From contig NZ_JAHBGI010000002.1 of NCBI RefSeq assembly GCF_018500185.1, forward strand, positions 310,001-374,000: DNA of 64,000 nt, given 5' to 3'. The notes below the pieces were generated by a model. That model saw only the letters and a list, made by a program, of their open reading frames with translations. It was not told the origin of the DNA and searched no databases. The DNA is from Litoribacter ruber (GTDB lineage Bacteria > Bacteroidota > Bacteroidia > Cytophagales > Cyclobacteriaceae). The translations under genes and the position numbers were made by a program. Position 1 is the first letter of the stretch, and every line of letters begins with the position of its first letter. This document shows, in pieces, positions 42,724-51,673 of the stretch.

Positions 42724-42843
42724 CTACTTTACTCTTGGGCATTCTCTGGATGCTTTCTTTTCCGGATTTTTGCATGGTTCCACTGCAGAAGCATGACAGA
42801 TAGGACATTCATTGATAGCTGACTCTTTTTTAATTGGTTTCAT
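42724..42843 (-). CDS. Small cysteine-rich protein (possible zinc ribbon), 39 residues
   Basis: Minus-strand frame from the ATG at 42841-42843 to TAG at 42724-42726. The protein has C-P-I-C at 13-16, then PC at 24 and ECP at 35 (C-x2-C-x7-C-x10-C) with His17. This spacing resembles small zinc-binding peptides of the CPxCxAxxxxPC type. It is convergent to gdhA and lies on the other side of its terminator. Short, but the ordered cysteines, a Lys-rich coding bias and a position in an otherwise empty gap favour a real gene. Confidence 0.55.
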   Translation of the reverse strand: MKPIKKESAINECPICHASAVEPCKNPEKKASRECPRVK

Positions 42844-42988
42844 GGTTTCTCTGTTTTTGGTTATAACTTATTAACGACAGCTCTCAATCATTGTTCTTTT
42901 TATAGAAAATTTAGGATTAATCTAAATAAAGTCTGTTGATTCATAATCTGCTTGCTTCAAAATAAGCAAATAGAATTACCTTAGCCCA

Positions 42989-43216
42989 ATGGAAAATGAA
43001 GTCTTAGTAGAAGTGGTCACCAAACGGATGCCCTTTGGGAAATATAAGGGATTTCTTATTTGTGATATACCCGAACATTATTTAGTATGGATGAAAAGGG
43101 AAGGTTTTCCCGATGGAAAGTTAGGCATGTGGCTTAGCACAATGTACGAAATCAAGCTGAATGGACTAGAGGATCTCTTACTTCCGCTCCAAAAAAAATA
43201 TGCAAAAAAAATGTGA
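42989..43216 (+). CDS. DUF3820 family protein
   Basis: 75 residues. The DUF3820 pattern is clear: 'RMPFGKYKGFLICDIPEHYLVWMKREGFPDGKLG', then a short helix. In other bacteria such domains are found alone or fused to exonuclease domains, and the function is unknown. Single gene. A 7-bp inverted repeat GTGAATG/CATTCAC overlaps its stop codon but has no T-run. Confidence 0.85.
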   Translation: MENEVLVEVVTKRMPFGKYKGFLICDIPEHYLVWMKREGFPDGKLGMWLSTMYEIKLNGLEDLLLPLQKKYAKKM

Positions 43217-43401
43217 ATGACCTCTGGGGCCATTCACGTTGCTAGTGACAAATGAAAAAGTTAATTTGCTTAGTGATATAAATGTAAATTAAAGAATTTT
43301 AACAAGCAAATTTATACCACATTTTTTTTAGCACATTTAGCGTTTTTTTGTATTTGAAACATAATATTTGGTTTGAATACAAATTTTATCTTGGACCAAA
43401 C

Positions 43402-43440
43402 AAAAAAAGCTGTCCTCCCAATAAAGGAAAACAGCCTTTT
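43402..43440 (-). terminator. Terminator of the first subtilase gene
   Basis: On the minus strand GGCTGTTTTCC ... GGAGGACAGC (imperfect stem) is followed by TTTTTTTG, 18 bp after the protease stop. Confidence 0.75.
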
Positions 43441-43457
43441 AATATTGCCAAGCCAGA

Positions 43458-44684
43458 TTACCTTACGGCAATCTTATCAGGAGTGCCATCAGGGTCATTC
43501 TGAACATTTCCGTCCTGCCTTACATTACCTAGCAATCTGATTCCTGCTACGTGAGGAGCGGCCATGGAAGTACCACTTATAGACCTATAGCTGTTGCTGA
43601 TCCAAGTAGAATTGATCCCCACACCCGGTGCACACCAGTCTACAGGAGGGTTGCCCCAGTTGGAGAAGGAAGCAAATCTGTCGTTGGAGTCCATCGCAGA
43701 TATAGTATAGATATAAGTGCCATTTACCCTAGCAGGGCTGGAAAGGTTGGCATCTCTGCTTTCGTTTCCAGCGGCAAGCACAAACCAGATTCCCTTGTTT
43801 GAAGCAGCCAAAACAGCGTCATCAAGGGCTTGGGAAACTGGACCGCCCAAGCTCATGTTGGCTACATCACCGGCTTTGCCATTGGCTCCTACAAAGTTTA
43901 CCCCTGCAATCACACCAGAATAAGAACCAGAACCTCTGGAGTCAAGAACTTTAATCGGAACTACAGGCGCACCGGCGGCTACTCCTACTACACCGATGTT
44001 GTTGTCGATCGCTCCAATGGTACCGGCAACGTGAGTACCGTGACCATTGCCATCCGTTAAAGAATTACCATCTCTACCACTTGTGAAGGCGTTAAAACCT
44101 TTAGAAGCATCCACGTTAAGGTCTTCATGATCCAACTCGATACCGGTGTCCAACACATAGGCTACATTGTTACCCGTATAATTTGCATGTCCACCTACTC
44201 TAGTGATGCCGTAAGGTACAGTCTGGCCGGTGGCTCCCCCACCTCCTCCTGGACCTCTGCCCGGAGGAGGAGCCAAAGCCACGAACCTGTCTTGTTCTAC
44301 ATACTTCACATTAGGATCGGACTTTATCTGATCAAATTCCGCCTGAGTCAAAGTAGCAGCAAAACCATCAAGAGTTGACCCATACACTTCGCGTAAATTC
44401 TCTCCGCTGATGCGGTACTTTGCCAAAAGGTTGGAAGCATCCTTTCTCATGCCTGCCTGAACTTCCTCATAGCTACCATCTTTTCTGAATGAAATCCCAC
44501 TTTCATTCAGAACCACAATATACTGACCTGGAATCAGGTCTCCATTTGAAAAAGCGATAAGATCTTCAACTTCAAGTTGGTTTTTCTCATCCATGTTGTC
44601 TTGGCAACCCGACATTACAAGTGCGAGACAAAAAGCTGAAAGCGCTGCCGGCTTTCCAATAAATCTGTAAACTGGTTTAAACAT
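43458..44684 (-). CDS. S8 subtilisin-like serine protease, lipoprotein
   Basis: 408 residues. Lipobox ending at Cys27 (LVMSGC), an inhibitor I9 propeptide (about 52-137: 'GQYIVVLNESGISFRKDGSYEEV' to 'VKYVEQDRFVAL'), a Gly/Pro-rich linker (139-153) and a peptidase S8 domain with Asp179 (YVLDTGIELDHED), His218 (GHGTHVAG), oxyanion Asn307 (LAAGNES) and Ser373 (GTSMAAPHVAG). The triad is intact, so it should be active after propeptide removal. It is a close paralogue of the gene at 45116-46366, sharing the N-terminus MFKPVYRFIGKP. No sorting (Por-type) domain is visible. Confidence 0.93.
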   Translation of the reverse strand: MFKPVYRFIGKPAALSAFCLALVMSGCQDNMDEKNQLEVEDLIAFSNGDLIPGQYIVVLNESGISFRKDGSYEEVQAGMRKDASNLLAKYRISGENLREVYGSTLDGFAATLTQAEFDQIKSDPNVKYVEQDRFVALAPPPGRGPGGGGGATGQTVPYGITRVGGHANYTGNNVAYVLDTGIELDHEDLNVDASKGFNAFTSGRDGNSLTDGNGHGTHVAGTIGAIDNNIGVVGVAAGAPVVPIKVLDSRGSGSYSGVIAGVNFVGANGKAGDVANMSLGGPVSQALDDAVLAASNKGIWFVLAAGNESRDANLSSPARVNGTYIYTISAMDSNDRFASFSNWGNPPVDWCAPGVGINSTWISNSYRSISGTSMAAPHVAGIRLLGNVRQDGNVQNDPDGTPDKIAVR

Positions 44685-44721
44685 ACATTTAGTTAATAAA
44701 GGGTGTTAAAATAAATTTAGT

Positions 44722-44739
44722 GATACAATATTTTGTATC
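44722..44739. promoter_or_regulatory. 18-bp inverted repeat upstream of the first subtilase
   Basis: GATACAA-TATT-TTGTATC is a perfect 7-4-7 inverted repeat 38 bp upstream of the protease start, placed where an operator or promoter would be. It is not repeated upstream of the paralogue. The rest of the 431-bp gap (44740-45063) is A/T-rich with no gene. Confidence 0.4.
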
Positions 44740-45063
44740 CGATTGTAATTATGAAAAAATAGTTGGCAAAAACCAAACCATACAATTTCCACCCAAAACA
44801 CTTCCTATCTAAAAAACCAAATATTTATTGAAATTATGACAATACTTCTTCTGTTTTCAAAATATTTTTTCAACCAGTTTAACTTTTAAATGAAAATAAT
44901 AAAGTTTTGGCCCTATTTAAAATTTTTTAAAAAAGTTTTCCACATTTTAACATAAGATTATTCCAAAAATAGCTCATCCTGACAAATTATGTATATACAT
45001 CTACTGCTAAATTATTAAATATCAATGGATTAAAATTTATTTATGGTTATTATAGCCATATAA

Positions 45064-45096
45064 CAAAAAAAAGCCACCTCTTTCGAAGTGACTTTT
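45064..45096 (-). terminator. Terminator of the second subtilase gene
   Basis: Minus strand AAAAGTCACTTCGAAAGAGGTGGCTTTTTTTT: about 8-bp stem with one G-T pair and eight T after it, 20 bp after the stop. Confidence 0.8.
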
Positions 45097-45115
45097 ATCA
45101 AAAAATTTGAAAATT

Positions 45116-46366
45116 CTATTTTACCGCAATTATATCCCGGTTGCCATCCGGATCGTTTCTCACCCGGCCATCGCTGTTTATTTCTCCCAGCAATCTGATA
45201 CCTGCCACATGGGGGGCTGCCATTGATGTCCCACTCATAACTCTATATTGATTGTTCAACCAAGTTGAATTTACTCCTACCCCCGGTGCGCAATAATCAA
45301 TTGGAGGATTACCGTAATTGGAAAAGGATGCAAATCTATCCCTGGAATCCATGGCCGAAATGGTATAGATATTCTGGCCATTCACTCTTCCTGGACTGTA
45401 ATGCTCAGCATCATTATTATTGTTACCTGCCGCCAGTACAAAATAAATACCTTTGTTGGCCGCGGCTATCACCGCATCATCCATGGCGTTGGAACCTGGG
45501 CCACCAAGGCTTAGGTTGGCTACGTCCCCTGCATTTCCATTGGCAGCGACAAAATCAATCCCGGCAATCACACCCGAATAAGGCCCGCTTCCACCAGCAT
45601 CCAATACCTTAATAGGCACTACCGGCGCACCGGCAGCCACTCCAACTACACCGACATTGTTGTCCAGTGCTCCGATTATCCCGGCTACGTGGGTTCCATG
45701 TCCGTTTTCATCGTTCAGGCTTTCTGCATCGCTCCCGCTTGTAAAAGCGTTAAATCCTCTGGAAGCATTCACATTTAGATCCTCATGATCCAAGTCAATT
45801 CCTGAATCCAATACATAGGCGACATTATCACCTGTATAAGAGGTCGCCCCTCCTACCCTGGTCACACCATAGGATACTTCTTGCGTATTGGTAGGCCCAC
45901 TATTATCCCAGCGATTTGACTGATTTCTTCTTGGACGGGATACGGCCATCATCCGGTCTTCTTCTATGTATTTTACCCTAGGATCCTGGCTTACCCTGTC
46001 ATATTCCTCATCCGTCATACGGACAGAAAATCCTTCAACAGATGCTCCAAAAACTTCTTTTAGGTTTTCCCCTCCTATTTTGTGCCCTAACAAAAGGTCT
46101 GAGGCTCCTTTTTTCATGGCAGCTTGGATCTCGGCATAAGTGCCATCCTTTCGAAAAGTAATCCCCTGCTCATTTAATATGACGATATACTGTCCTGGAA
46201 TTATGTCACCATTCAGGTAACCCACAAATTCTTCCTCAGCATCGAGGTTATCAGGATTCATGTGTTGTTCGTCAAGACTATCCTGACATCCAGAGGCCAT
46301 TATGGCCAGACAAAATGCGGAAAGCGTCAAAGGCTTTCCAATGAAACGGTAAACTGGCTTAAACAT
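45116..46366 (-). CDS. S8 subtilisin-like serine protease, lipoprotein (paralogue)
   Basis: 416 residues from the ATG at 46366; a TTG 6 bp upstream is also in frame. Same architecture as its neighbour: lipobox Cys27 (IMASGC), I9 propeptide ('GQYIVILNEQGITFRKDGTYAEI'), and S8 domain with DSGIDLDHED, GHGTHVAG, LAAGNNNND and SGTSMAAPHVAG. The linker is Asn/Arg-rich (RPRRNQSNRWDNSGP) instead of Gly/Pro-rich, the main difference. Each copy has its own terminator and promoter region, so they are a tandem duplication under separate control. Confidence 0.93.
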   Translation of the reverse strand: MFKPVYRFIGKPLTLSAFCLAIMASGCQDSLDEQHMNPDNLDAEEEFVGYLNGDIIPGQYIVILNEQGITFRKDGTYAEIQAAMKKGASDLLLGHKIGGENLKEVFGASVEGFSVRMTDEEYDRVSQDPRVKYIEEDRMMAVSRPRRNQSNRWDNSGPTNTQEVSYGVTRVGGATSYTGDNVAYVLDSGIDLDHEDLNVNASRGFNAFTSGSDAESLNDENGHGTHVAGIIGALDNNVGVVGVAAGAPVVPIKVLDAGGSGPYSGVIAGIDFVAANGNAGDVANLSLGGPGSNAMDDAVIAAANKGIYFVLAAGNNNNDAEHYSPGRVNGQNIYTISAMDSRDRFASFSNYGNPPIDYCAPGVGVNSTWLNNQYRVMSGTSMAAPHVAGIRLLGEINSDGRVRNDPDGNRDIIAVK

Positions 46367-46622
46367 AATCAATTATTTAATAAGGGTTATAAAATAATGC
46401 AGTCCGAAAAATGACTTAATAATTAAAAATTTGCTTTAATATATAAAACGCTTAATTAATTATAACATTTTAAGGAATTACTGTGATTATGGCAATGACC
46501 AGACCAGTTTTCAGATTAAATTCATCCAGGTAGATTATTTATTATTGCTTTAAATAAGCCTTTTTTCAAATAAATTTTACAATCCATCCTATTTAATAAT
46601 CATTTATACTTATTTGTGGTTT

Positions 46623-47084
46623 TTATGTATTACTACCTACATTTCCCAAGGCTAAAATCACCTGATATTCAGGCCCATCTTCGGCCAAATGAATCTTAAT
46701 ATGTCCATTAAAATCTGAAAATCTTTCAAAATTCATTTCAGTCCCATCCGTGAGATAGCGAAAACTTGTAATACTCAACAATGCCCTGGCATCTACTGGG
46801 TTGAGCATATAGGCCATATTGGCACCGGCCTCCGAAGCTTCCCCAAAGTGCAAATGGGCAGGGTAGTAATAAATATCATTGCTTTTTTGCCCTTCCAGCT
46901 GGATTTGCAGCTCCACTCCTCCCCTAATCAACTCCCGTACGGTGGCCACCCCAGAAAAGTCAAATTCACTGCCTGGAAACAATTGGTATTGAAGCTCACG
47001 TCCGGTATAGATTTCTTCTTCATCTGTATTGCAGGAAAAAAAGCCGAAAAGTAGAATTGCGAGGATAATATGCAGCCGAATCAT
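46623..47084 (-). CDS. Small lipoprotein, CHRD-like domain possible
   Basis: 153 residues. Lipobox GFFSC (Cys18). The mature part reads 'FSGVATVRELIRGGVELQIQLEG', 'YYPAHLHFGEASEAGANMAYMLNPV', 'DFNGHIKIHLAEDGPEYQVILALGNVGSN', which resembles the beta-rich CHRD/Cu-Zn superoxide dismutase-like fold with the His-x-His of 'AHLHFG'. Copper binding is possible but not shown. Single gene with 181 bp to the next gene, and 250 bp of A/T-rich DNA without features separate it from the subtilase. Confidence 0.65.
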   Translation of the reverse strand: MIRLHIILAILLFGFFSCNTDEEEIYTGRELQYQLFPGSEFDFSGVATVRELIRGGVELQIQLEGQKSNDIYYYPAHLHFGEASEAGANMAYMLNPVDARALLSITSFRYLTDGTEMNFERFSDFNGHIKIHLAEDGPEYQVILALGNVGSNT

Positions 47085-47168
47085 AATTGATGTAATTTCT
47101 TTTTGTAAACGTTTTAATCCAATCAGAGTTACTTTATTGTTATATACGCTTTATCGCCTGTCCCCCAC

Positions 47169-47216
47169 GGTCCTCGGTCCCAGGTTCGGTCTTCGGTCTC
47201 CCGTCTTCCGTCTCCA
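47169..47216. repeat. CGGTCTTCGGTCTCCCGTCTTCC repeat
   Basis: Pyrimidine-rich units (tcggtcttcggtctcccgtcttccgtctcc), the reverse complement of the repeats at 24672 and 40722. Located upstream of the ligase operon. Confidence 0.55.
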
Positions 47217-47265
47217 ACTGGCATACAGCGTAAATTTTAATTTTTAACCTTCAACCTTACCAAAT

Positions 47266-47520
47266 ATGGCTAAAGATAAAAGACCCAGTGTAAAAAACGA
47301 GGAACAATATGAGGCTTTGCGCGATCAGGGATATTCAAAGGAAAAATCCGCACGTATTGCCAATTCCGATAGCTCCAAAACAGGCAAAAAGGGTGGAAAG
47401 TCACCAAAATACGAGGAGTGGACCAAAGAGGAACTTTATGACAAGGCCCAGGAAATAGGCATTGAAAACCGTTCCAAGATGAGCAAGGAAGAACTCATTG
47501 ATGCTTTAAGAAACCACTAA
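47266..47520 (+). CDS. Small Rho-N/SAP-like protein of the ligase operon
   Basis: 84 residues, very basic. N-terminus 'NEEQYEALRDQGYSKEKSARIAN' is the pattern of small stress-type proteins, and 'WTKEELYDKAQEIGIENRSKMSKEELIDALR' is a Rho N-terminal/SAP-like helical nucleic-acid-binding motif. It ends 1 bp before the DNA ligase, so it is co-transcribed and probably binds DNA or RNA. Confidence 0.82.
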   Translation: MAKDKRPSVKNEEQYEALRDQGYSKEKSARIANSDSSKTGKKGGKSPKYEEWTKEELYDKAQEIGIENRSKMSKEELIDALRNH

Positions 47521-47521
47521 G

Positions 47522-49123
47522 ATGAAGTTGTTCGCTTCACTATTTACCGCTCTTGATCAAACCAACAAAACCTCAGACAAACTAGAAGCGCTTCATAGCT
47601 ATTTCTCACAGGCAGAGGATAAAGACAAGCTTTGGTCTTTGGCCCTTTTTACCCACAAACGACCAAAGAGGCAGGTCACCACGACAAAGCTAAAGATCTG
47701 GTGTCAGGAAATCGCCGGGATCCCTGAATGGCTTTTTCAGGAATCCTATCACAGTGTCGGCGATTTGGCCGAGACGATCAGTCTATTACTCCCACCTGCA
47801 AAAGGCCGGGAAGACAAGCCACTTCATTTTTGGATAAGTTATTTGCTGGGTATGGAGGGGTTGGAAGATGAGGAAAAGAAAGGAAAAATCACCTGGGCCT
47901 GGAGCGTGCTCGACAAGCAGGAAAGGTTTGTCTTCACCAAACTCATTACAGGGAGTTTTAGGGTTGGGGTGAGCCAGAATCTGGTCACCAGAGCTGTGGC
48001 TGAAGTATATGAAATGGAAAAAACGGAGGTGGCCCATAGAATCATGGGAAACTGGGATCCAGACAAGACGAGTTTTGAAAAACTGCTCATTGAAGAAAAT
48101 AGGGAAGACAACCTCTCCCGCCCCTATCCCTTTTACCTGGCCCATCCCGTTGAACAGCCGGAGGACAATCTCGATGAGGTGTCCTTATATTTGGCGGAAT
48201 GGAAATGGGATGGCATCCGGGGCCAGTTGATCAACCGCAAAGGAGAAGTTTACATATGGTCACGAGGAGAAGAGCTGGTGACCGAAAAATTCCCAGAACT
48301 TTTGGACCTGGGAAAAGAATTGCCCGAGGGAACCGTCTTGGATGGAGAAATCATTCCATTTCAGGGTGGTTATCCGTTGACCTTTGGGATCCTCCAGACC
48401 CGGATAGGCCGAAAAAACCTAACCAAAAAGATATTGAAAGACGCCCCGATCTCTTTCATAGCCTACGATGTTTTGGAATGGCAGGGAGCAGACATCAGGA
48501 CCAGCCCATTGGTGGAAAGAAGGAAATTATTGGAGGAATTGAAGTCCAACATAAGCCATCAGAAGCTGGAATTGAGCAAGGTGGTGGAAGGAGGCTCCTG
48601 GCAAGAACTGGCCAATATCCGGGAAGACAGCCGAGCCGTGATGGCGGAGGGGCTGATGTTGAAAAGACTAGATTCCCCTTATGGTGTAGGAAGAAAAAGA
48701 GGAGATTGGTGGAAATGGAAGATTGAGCCGCTAAGCATTGATGGTGTTCTGCTTTACGCCCAAAAAGGCAGCGGAAGGCGGGCAGACCTCTATTCTGATT
48801 ACACCTTGGGCGTATGGCAAGATGGACAGCTGGTCCCTTTTGCCAAAGCCTATTCGGGTTTGACAGATGCTGAATTGCGGCAGATTGATAATTTTATCAA
48901 AAGAAACACCAAGGAAAGATTTGGACCTGTTCGAACGGTAAAACCCGAACTGGTTTTTGAAATTGCATTTGAAGGAATCCAGGAAAGCAGCAGGCATAAA
49001 TCTGGAATTGCTTTACGATTTCCGCGAATTGCAAGGTGGCGAAAAGATAAAAACCCAGAGGAAGCAAACACATTAACAGATTTAAAGGAGCTATTAAATT
49101 TATATGGAGGAAAAACCGCTTGA
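47522..49123 (+). CDS. ATP-dependent DNA ligase
   Basis: 533 residues. N-terminal DNA-binding domain (1-200), adenylation domain with nucleophile Lys228 in EWKWDGIRG, motif III 'TVLDGEII', motif IV 'EGLMLKRLDSPYGVG', motif V 'WWKWKIEPLSIDGVLLY', and an OB fold. It belongs to the bacterial LigB/'ligase-associated DNA damage response' group. It overlaps the helicase gene by 20 bp, which shows a shared role in repair. Confidence 0.95.
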   Translation: MKLFASLFTALDQTNKTSDKLEALHSYFSQAEDKDKLWSLALFTHKRPKRQVTTTKLKIWCQEIAGIPEWLFQESYHSVGDLAETISLLLPPAKGREDKPLHFWISYLLGMEGLEDEEKKGKITWAWSVLDKQERFVFTKLITGSFRVGVSQNLVTRAVAEVYEMEKTEVAHRIMGNWDPDKTSFEKLLIEENREDNLSRPYPFYLAHPVEQPEDNLDEVSLYLAEWKWDGIRGQLINRKGEVYIWSRGEELVTEKFPELLDLGKELPEGTVLDGEIIPFQGGYPLTFGILQTRIGRKNLTKKILKDAPISFIAYDVLEWQGADIRTSPLVERRKLLEELKSNISHQKLELSKVVEGGSWQELANIREDSRAVMAEGLMLKRLDSPYGVGRKRGDWWKWKIEPLSIDGVLLYAQKGSGRRADLYSDYTLGVWQDGQLVPFAKAYSGLTDAELRQIDNFIKRNTKERFGPVRTVKPELVFEIAFEGIQESSRHKSGIALRFPRIARWRKDKNPEEANTLTDLKELLNLYGGKTA

Positions 49124-51557
49124 GGTAATTGAACGCTGGTTTGCCCAGAAGGGCTGGAAACCCTTTCCCTTTCAATATGAAACCTGGGAAGCTTATCTGA
49201 ATGAAAAAAGCGGGATTTTGAATGCTCCTACAGGAAGCGGGAAAACCTATTCCCTCTGGATACCCGCCCTGCTAGAATACATACAGGAAAATCCAGGCAC
49301 TTGGCAAACTCCCCAAAAAAACGGCTTGCGAATCATCTGGGTAACCCCATTACGGGCACTGGCAAAAGACATCCAAAAAGCCATGAGCACCCTTTGCGAA
49401 GAAATAGGCCTGCCCTGGACAGTCAGCATCCGTAATGGTGATACCAGTCCCAAGGAACGACAGGCGCAAAAAAAGAAAATGCCAGAGTGTCTCATCACTA
49501 CACCTGAGAGCCTCCATCTGCTTTTTGCCCAAAAAAACAACCATCAGCTTTTTAAAGGCCTAAAGACCATAATTATTGACGAATGGCATGAACTCATGGC
49601 CAACAAAAGAGGCGTGCAGATCCAACTGGCCCTGAGCTACCTTCGTCACATTGCCCCCTCTCCCATCAAAACCTGGGGGATTTCAGCCACCATAGGAAAC
49701 ATGGAACAGGCCTATACCACCCTCATGGGGCCAAGTGAGGTAAACCCATTTATAATTAAAGCCGATATTGATAAGGAAATAATTGTGGAATCCATCCTGC
49801 CCGATGAGGTGGAAAAATATCCATGGTCAGGGCATCTGGGCGTGAAACTTATTGACAAAATCATTCCCATCATAGAGGAAAGCAAAACCACTCTACTTTT
49901 CACCAATACGCGATCCCAAACGGAAATTTGGTATCAGAAACTCATGGACAAATACCCCGAGATGGCAGGCCTCGTGGCCATGCACCATGGCTCGCTGGAT
50001 AATGAGGTCCGGTCCTGGGTGGAGCAGGCCCTGCATGAGGGCAAGCTCAAACTCGTCATCTGCACTTCCAGCTTGGACTTGGGTGTTGATTTTCGACCGG
50101 TGGATACGGTGATCCAGGTCGGTGGCCCAAAGGGGGTTTCCAGATTTGCCCAACGGGCGGGAAGGGCCGGTCACCAACCGGGCTTGCCCAGCAAGATTTT
50201 CTTTGTACCTACCCACTCCCTGGAATTAATTGAAGGCAGTGCCCTCCGCAAAGCAATTGCCGAGCAGCGTTTTGAAGTCCAGCATCCCCACGAGCTGAGC
50301 TATGACGTATTGTGTCAATTTTTGGTGACCATTGCTGTGGGCGAGGGTTTTTACAAGGAAAAGCTTTACACGATGTTAAAAAGTACACATGCTTTCAGAA
50401 ACCTCACCACAGATGCATTTGACTGGGCGCTTCAGTTTGTCACCCAGGGAGGGAAATCGCTGGGCAGCTATGAAGAATTCTCAAAAATTGAGGTGATGGA
50501 GCATGGACTTTACAAAGTCAACAGCAGAAAAGTCGCCATGCGTCATCGTCTTTCCATGGGCACCATAGTGAGTGATCCCATGCTAAAGGTCAAATACATG
50601 ACCGGAGGTTACCTAGGTGTGGTGGAAGAAAGCTTTATTGCCAAACTCAACAAAGGCGATGTGTTTTTCTTTGCTGGTAAAAGCCTGGAATATGTGCAGC
50701 TGAAGGAAATGAGCGTGCTCGTCAGGCGATCCAAGAAAAAAACCAACATCATTCCCAGATGGATGGGAGGACGCCTGCCCCTTTCATCACAGATGTCGGA
50801 AATGCTCAGGGAGGAATTGGAAAATGCGGTTTCGGACAGAAAGAAATCCATCGAGGTGCAAACCATCCAACCCATACTTGAGCTGCAGCAGGAACTTTCC
50901 CTTGTACCGGACAGAAAAACCCTGTTGATCGAAAAAAGCATTTCGAAAGAAGGTTCTCATGTATTTTTTTACCCCTTCGAAGGAAGGTTTGTCCACGAGG
51001 TATTGGGCGCCTTGGTGGCTTATAGGATCAGTGTTTCATATCCTATAAGCTTTAGCATTGCCATGAATGATTACGGTTTTGAGCTATTGTCGGATAGTGA
51101 TATCCCTATCGAGGATGCCCTTGCCGAGGATCTTTTCAGCACACAAAACCTCATGGAGGATATTTTTGCCAGTATCAATGAAAGTGAGATGGCCAAAAGG
51201 AAATTCAGGGATATAGCCTCCATCGCAGGATTGATCTTTCAGGGATATCCAGGCAAGCCCATTACCAATAGACACCTACAGGCTACTTCGGGAATTATTT
51301 TTGGGGTGTTTGACGAATATGACCCCGACAACTTGCTGCTCCAACAGGCAAAAGACGAGGCCCTTTCCATGCAGATGGAGAAAGACCGCCTATTAAAAGC
51401 TATAGACAGAATCAACCAACAGGAAATCAAGCTCATCCACACCCGCAGGTTTACCCCATTTGCTTTCCCCATCATGGTGGATAGGCTGCGGGCCACGCTG
51501 ACTTCAGAAACCCTCGAGGACAGGATTGCAAAAATACAGGCGCAACTAATAAAATAA
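49104..51557 (+). CDS. Lhr-like DEXH box DNA helicase, ligase-associated
   Basis: 817 residues. Walker A '[17 protein letters not shown]', '[12 protein letters not shown]', motif II DEWH ('IIIDEWHEL'), 'WGISATIG', '[15 protein letters not shown]', '[37 protein letters not shown]' (motifs V and VI), then the Lhr-specific winged helix and C-terminal region. DEWH and length match the ligase-associated Lhr-Core helicase. The usual nuclease/phosphoesterase partners are not downstream. Confidence 0.95.
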   Translation: [817 protein letters not shown]

Positions 51558-51673
51558 AGAAGAAATGTTTTGCAGAAAATAGGCAAAGTAATAAATTGCG
51601 ATAAGATTGAATAATCTTAAATAAACCCAAGGTTATCAAATAGATACCAAATAACTGCAAAAGCATTTTTACT

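Noticed and set aside
43209-43235. Inverted repeat GTGAATG/CATTCAC after the DUF3820 gene
   Set aside because: Not called as a terminator because it lacks a T-run and has a mismatched inner stem.
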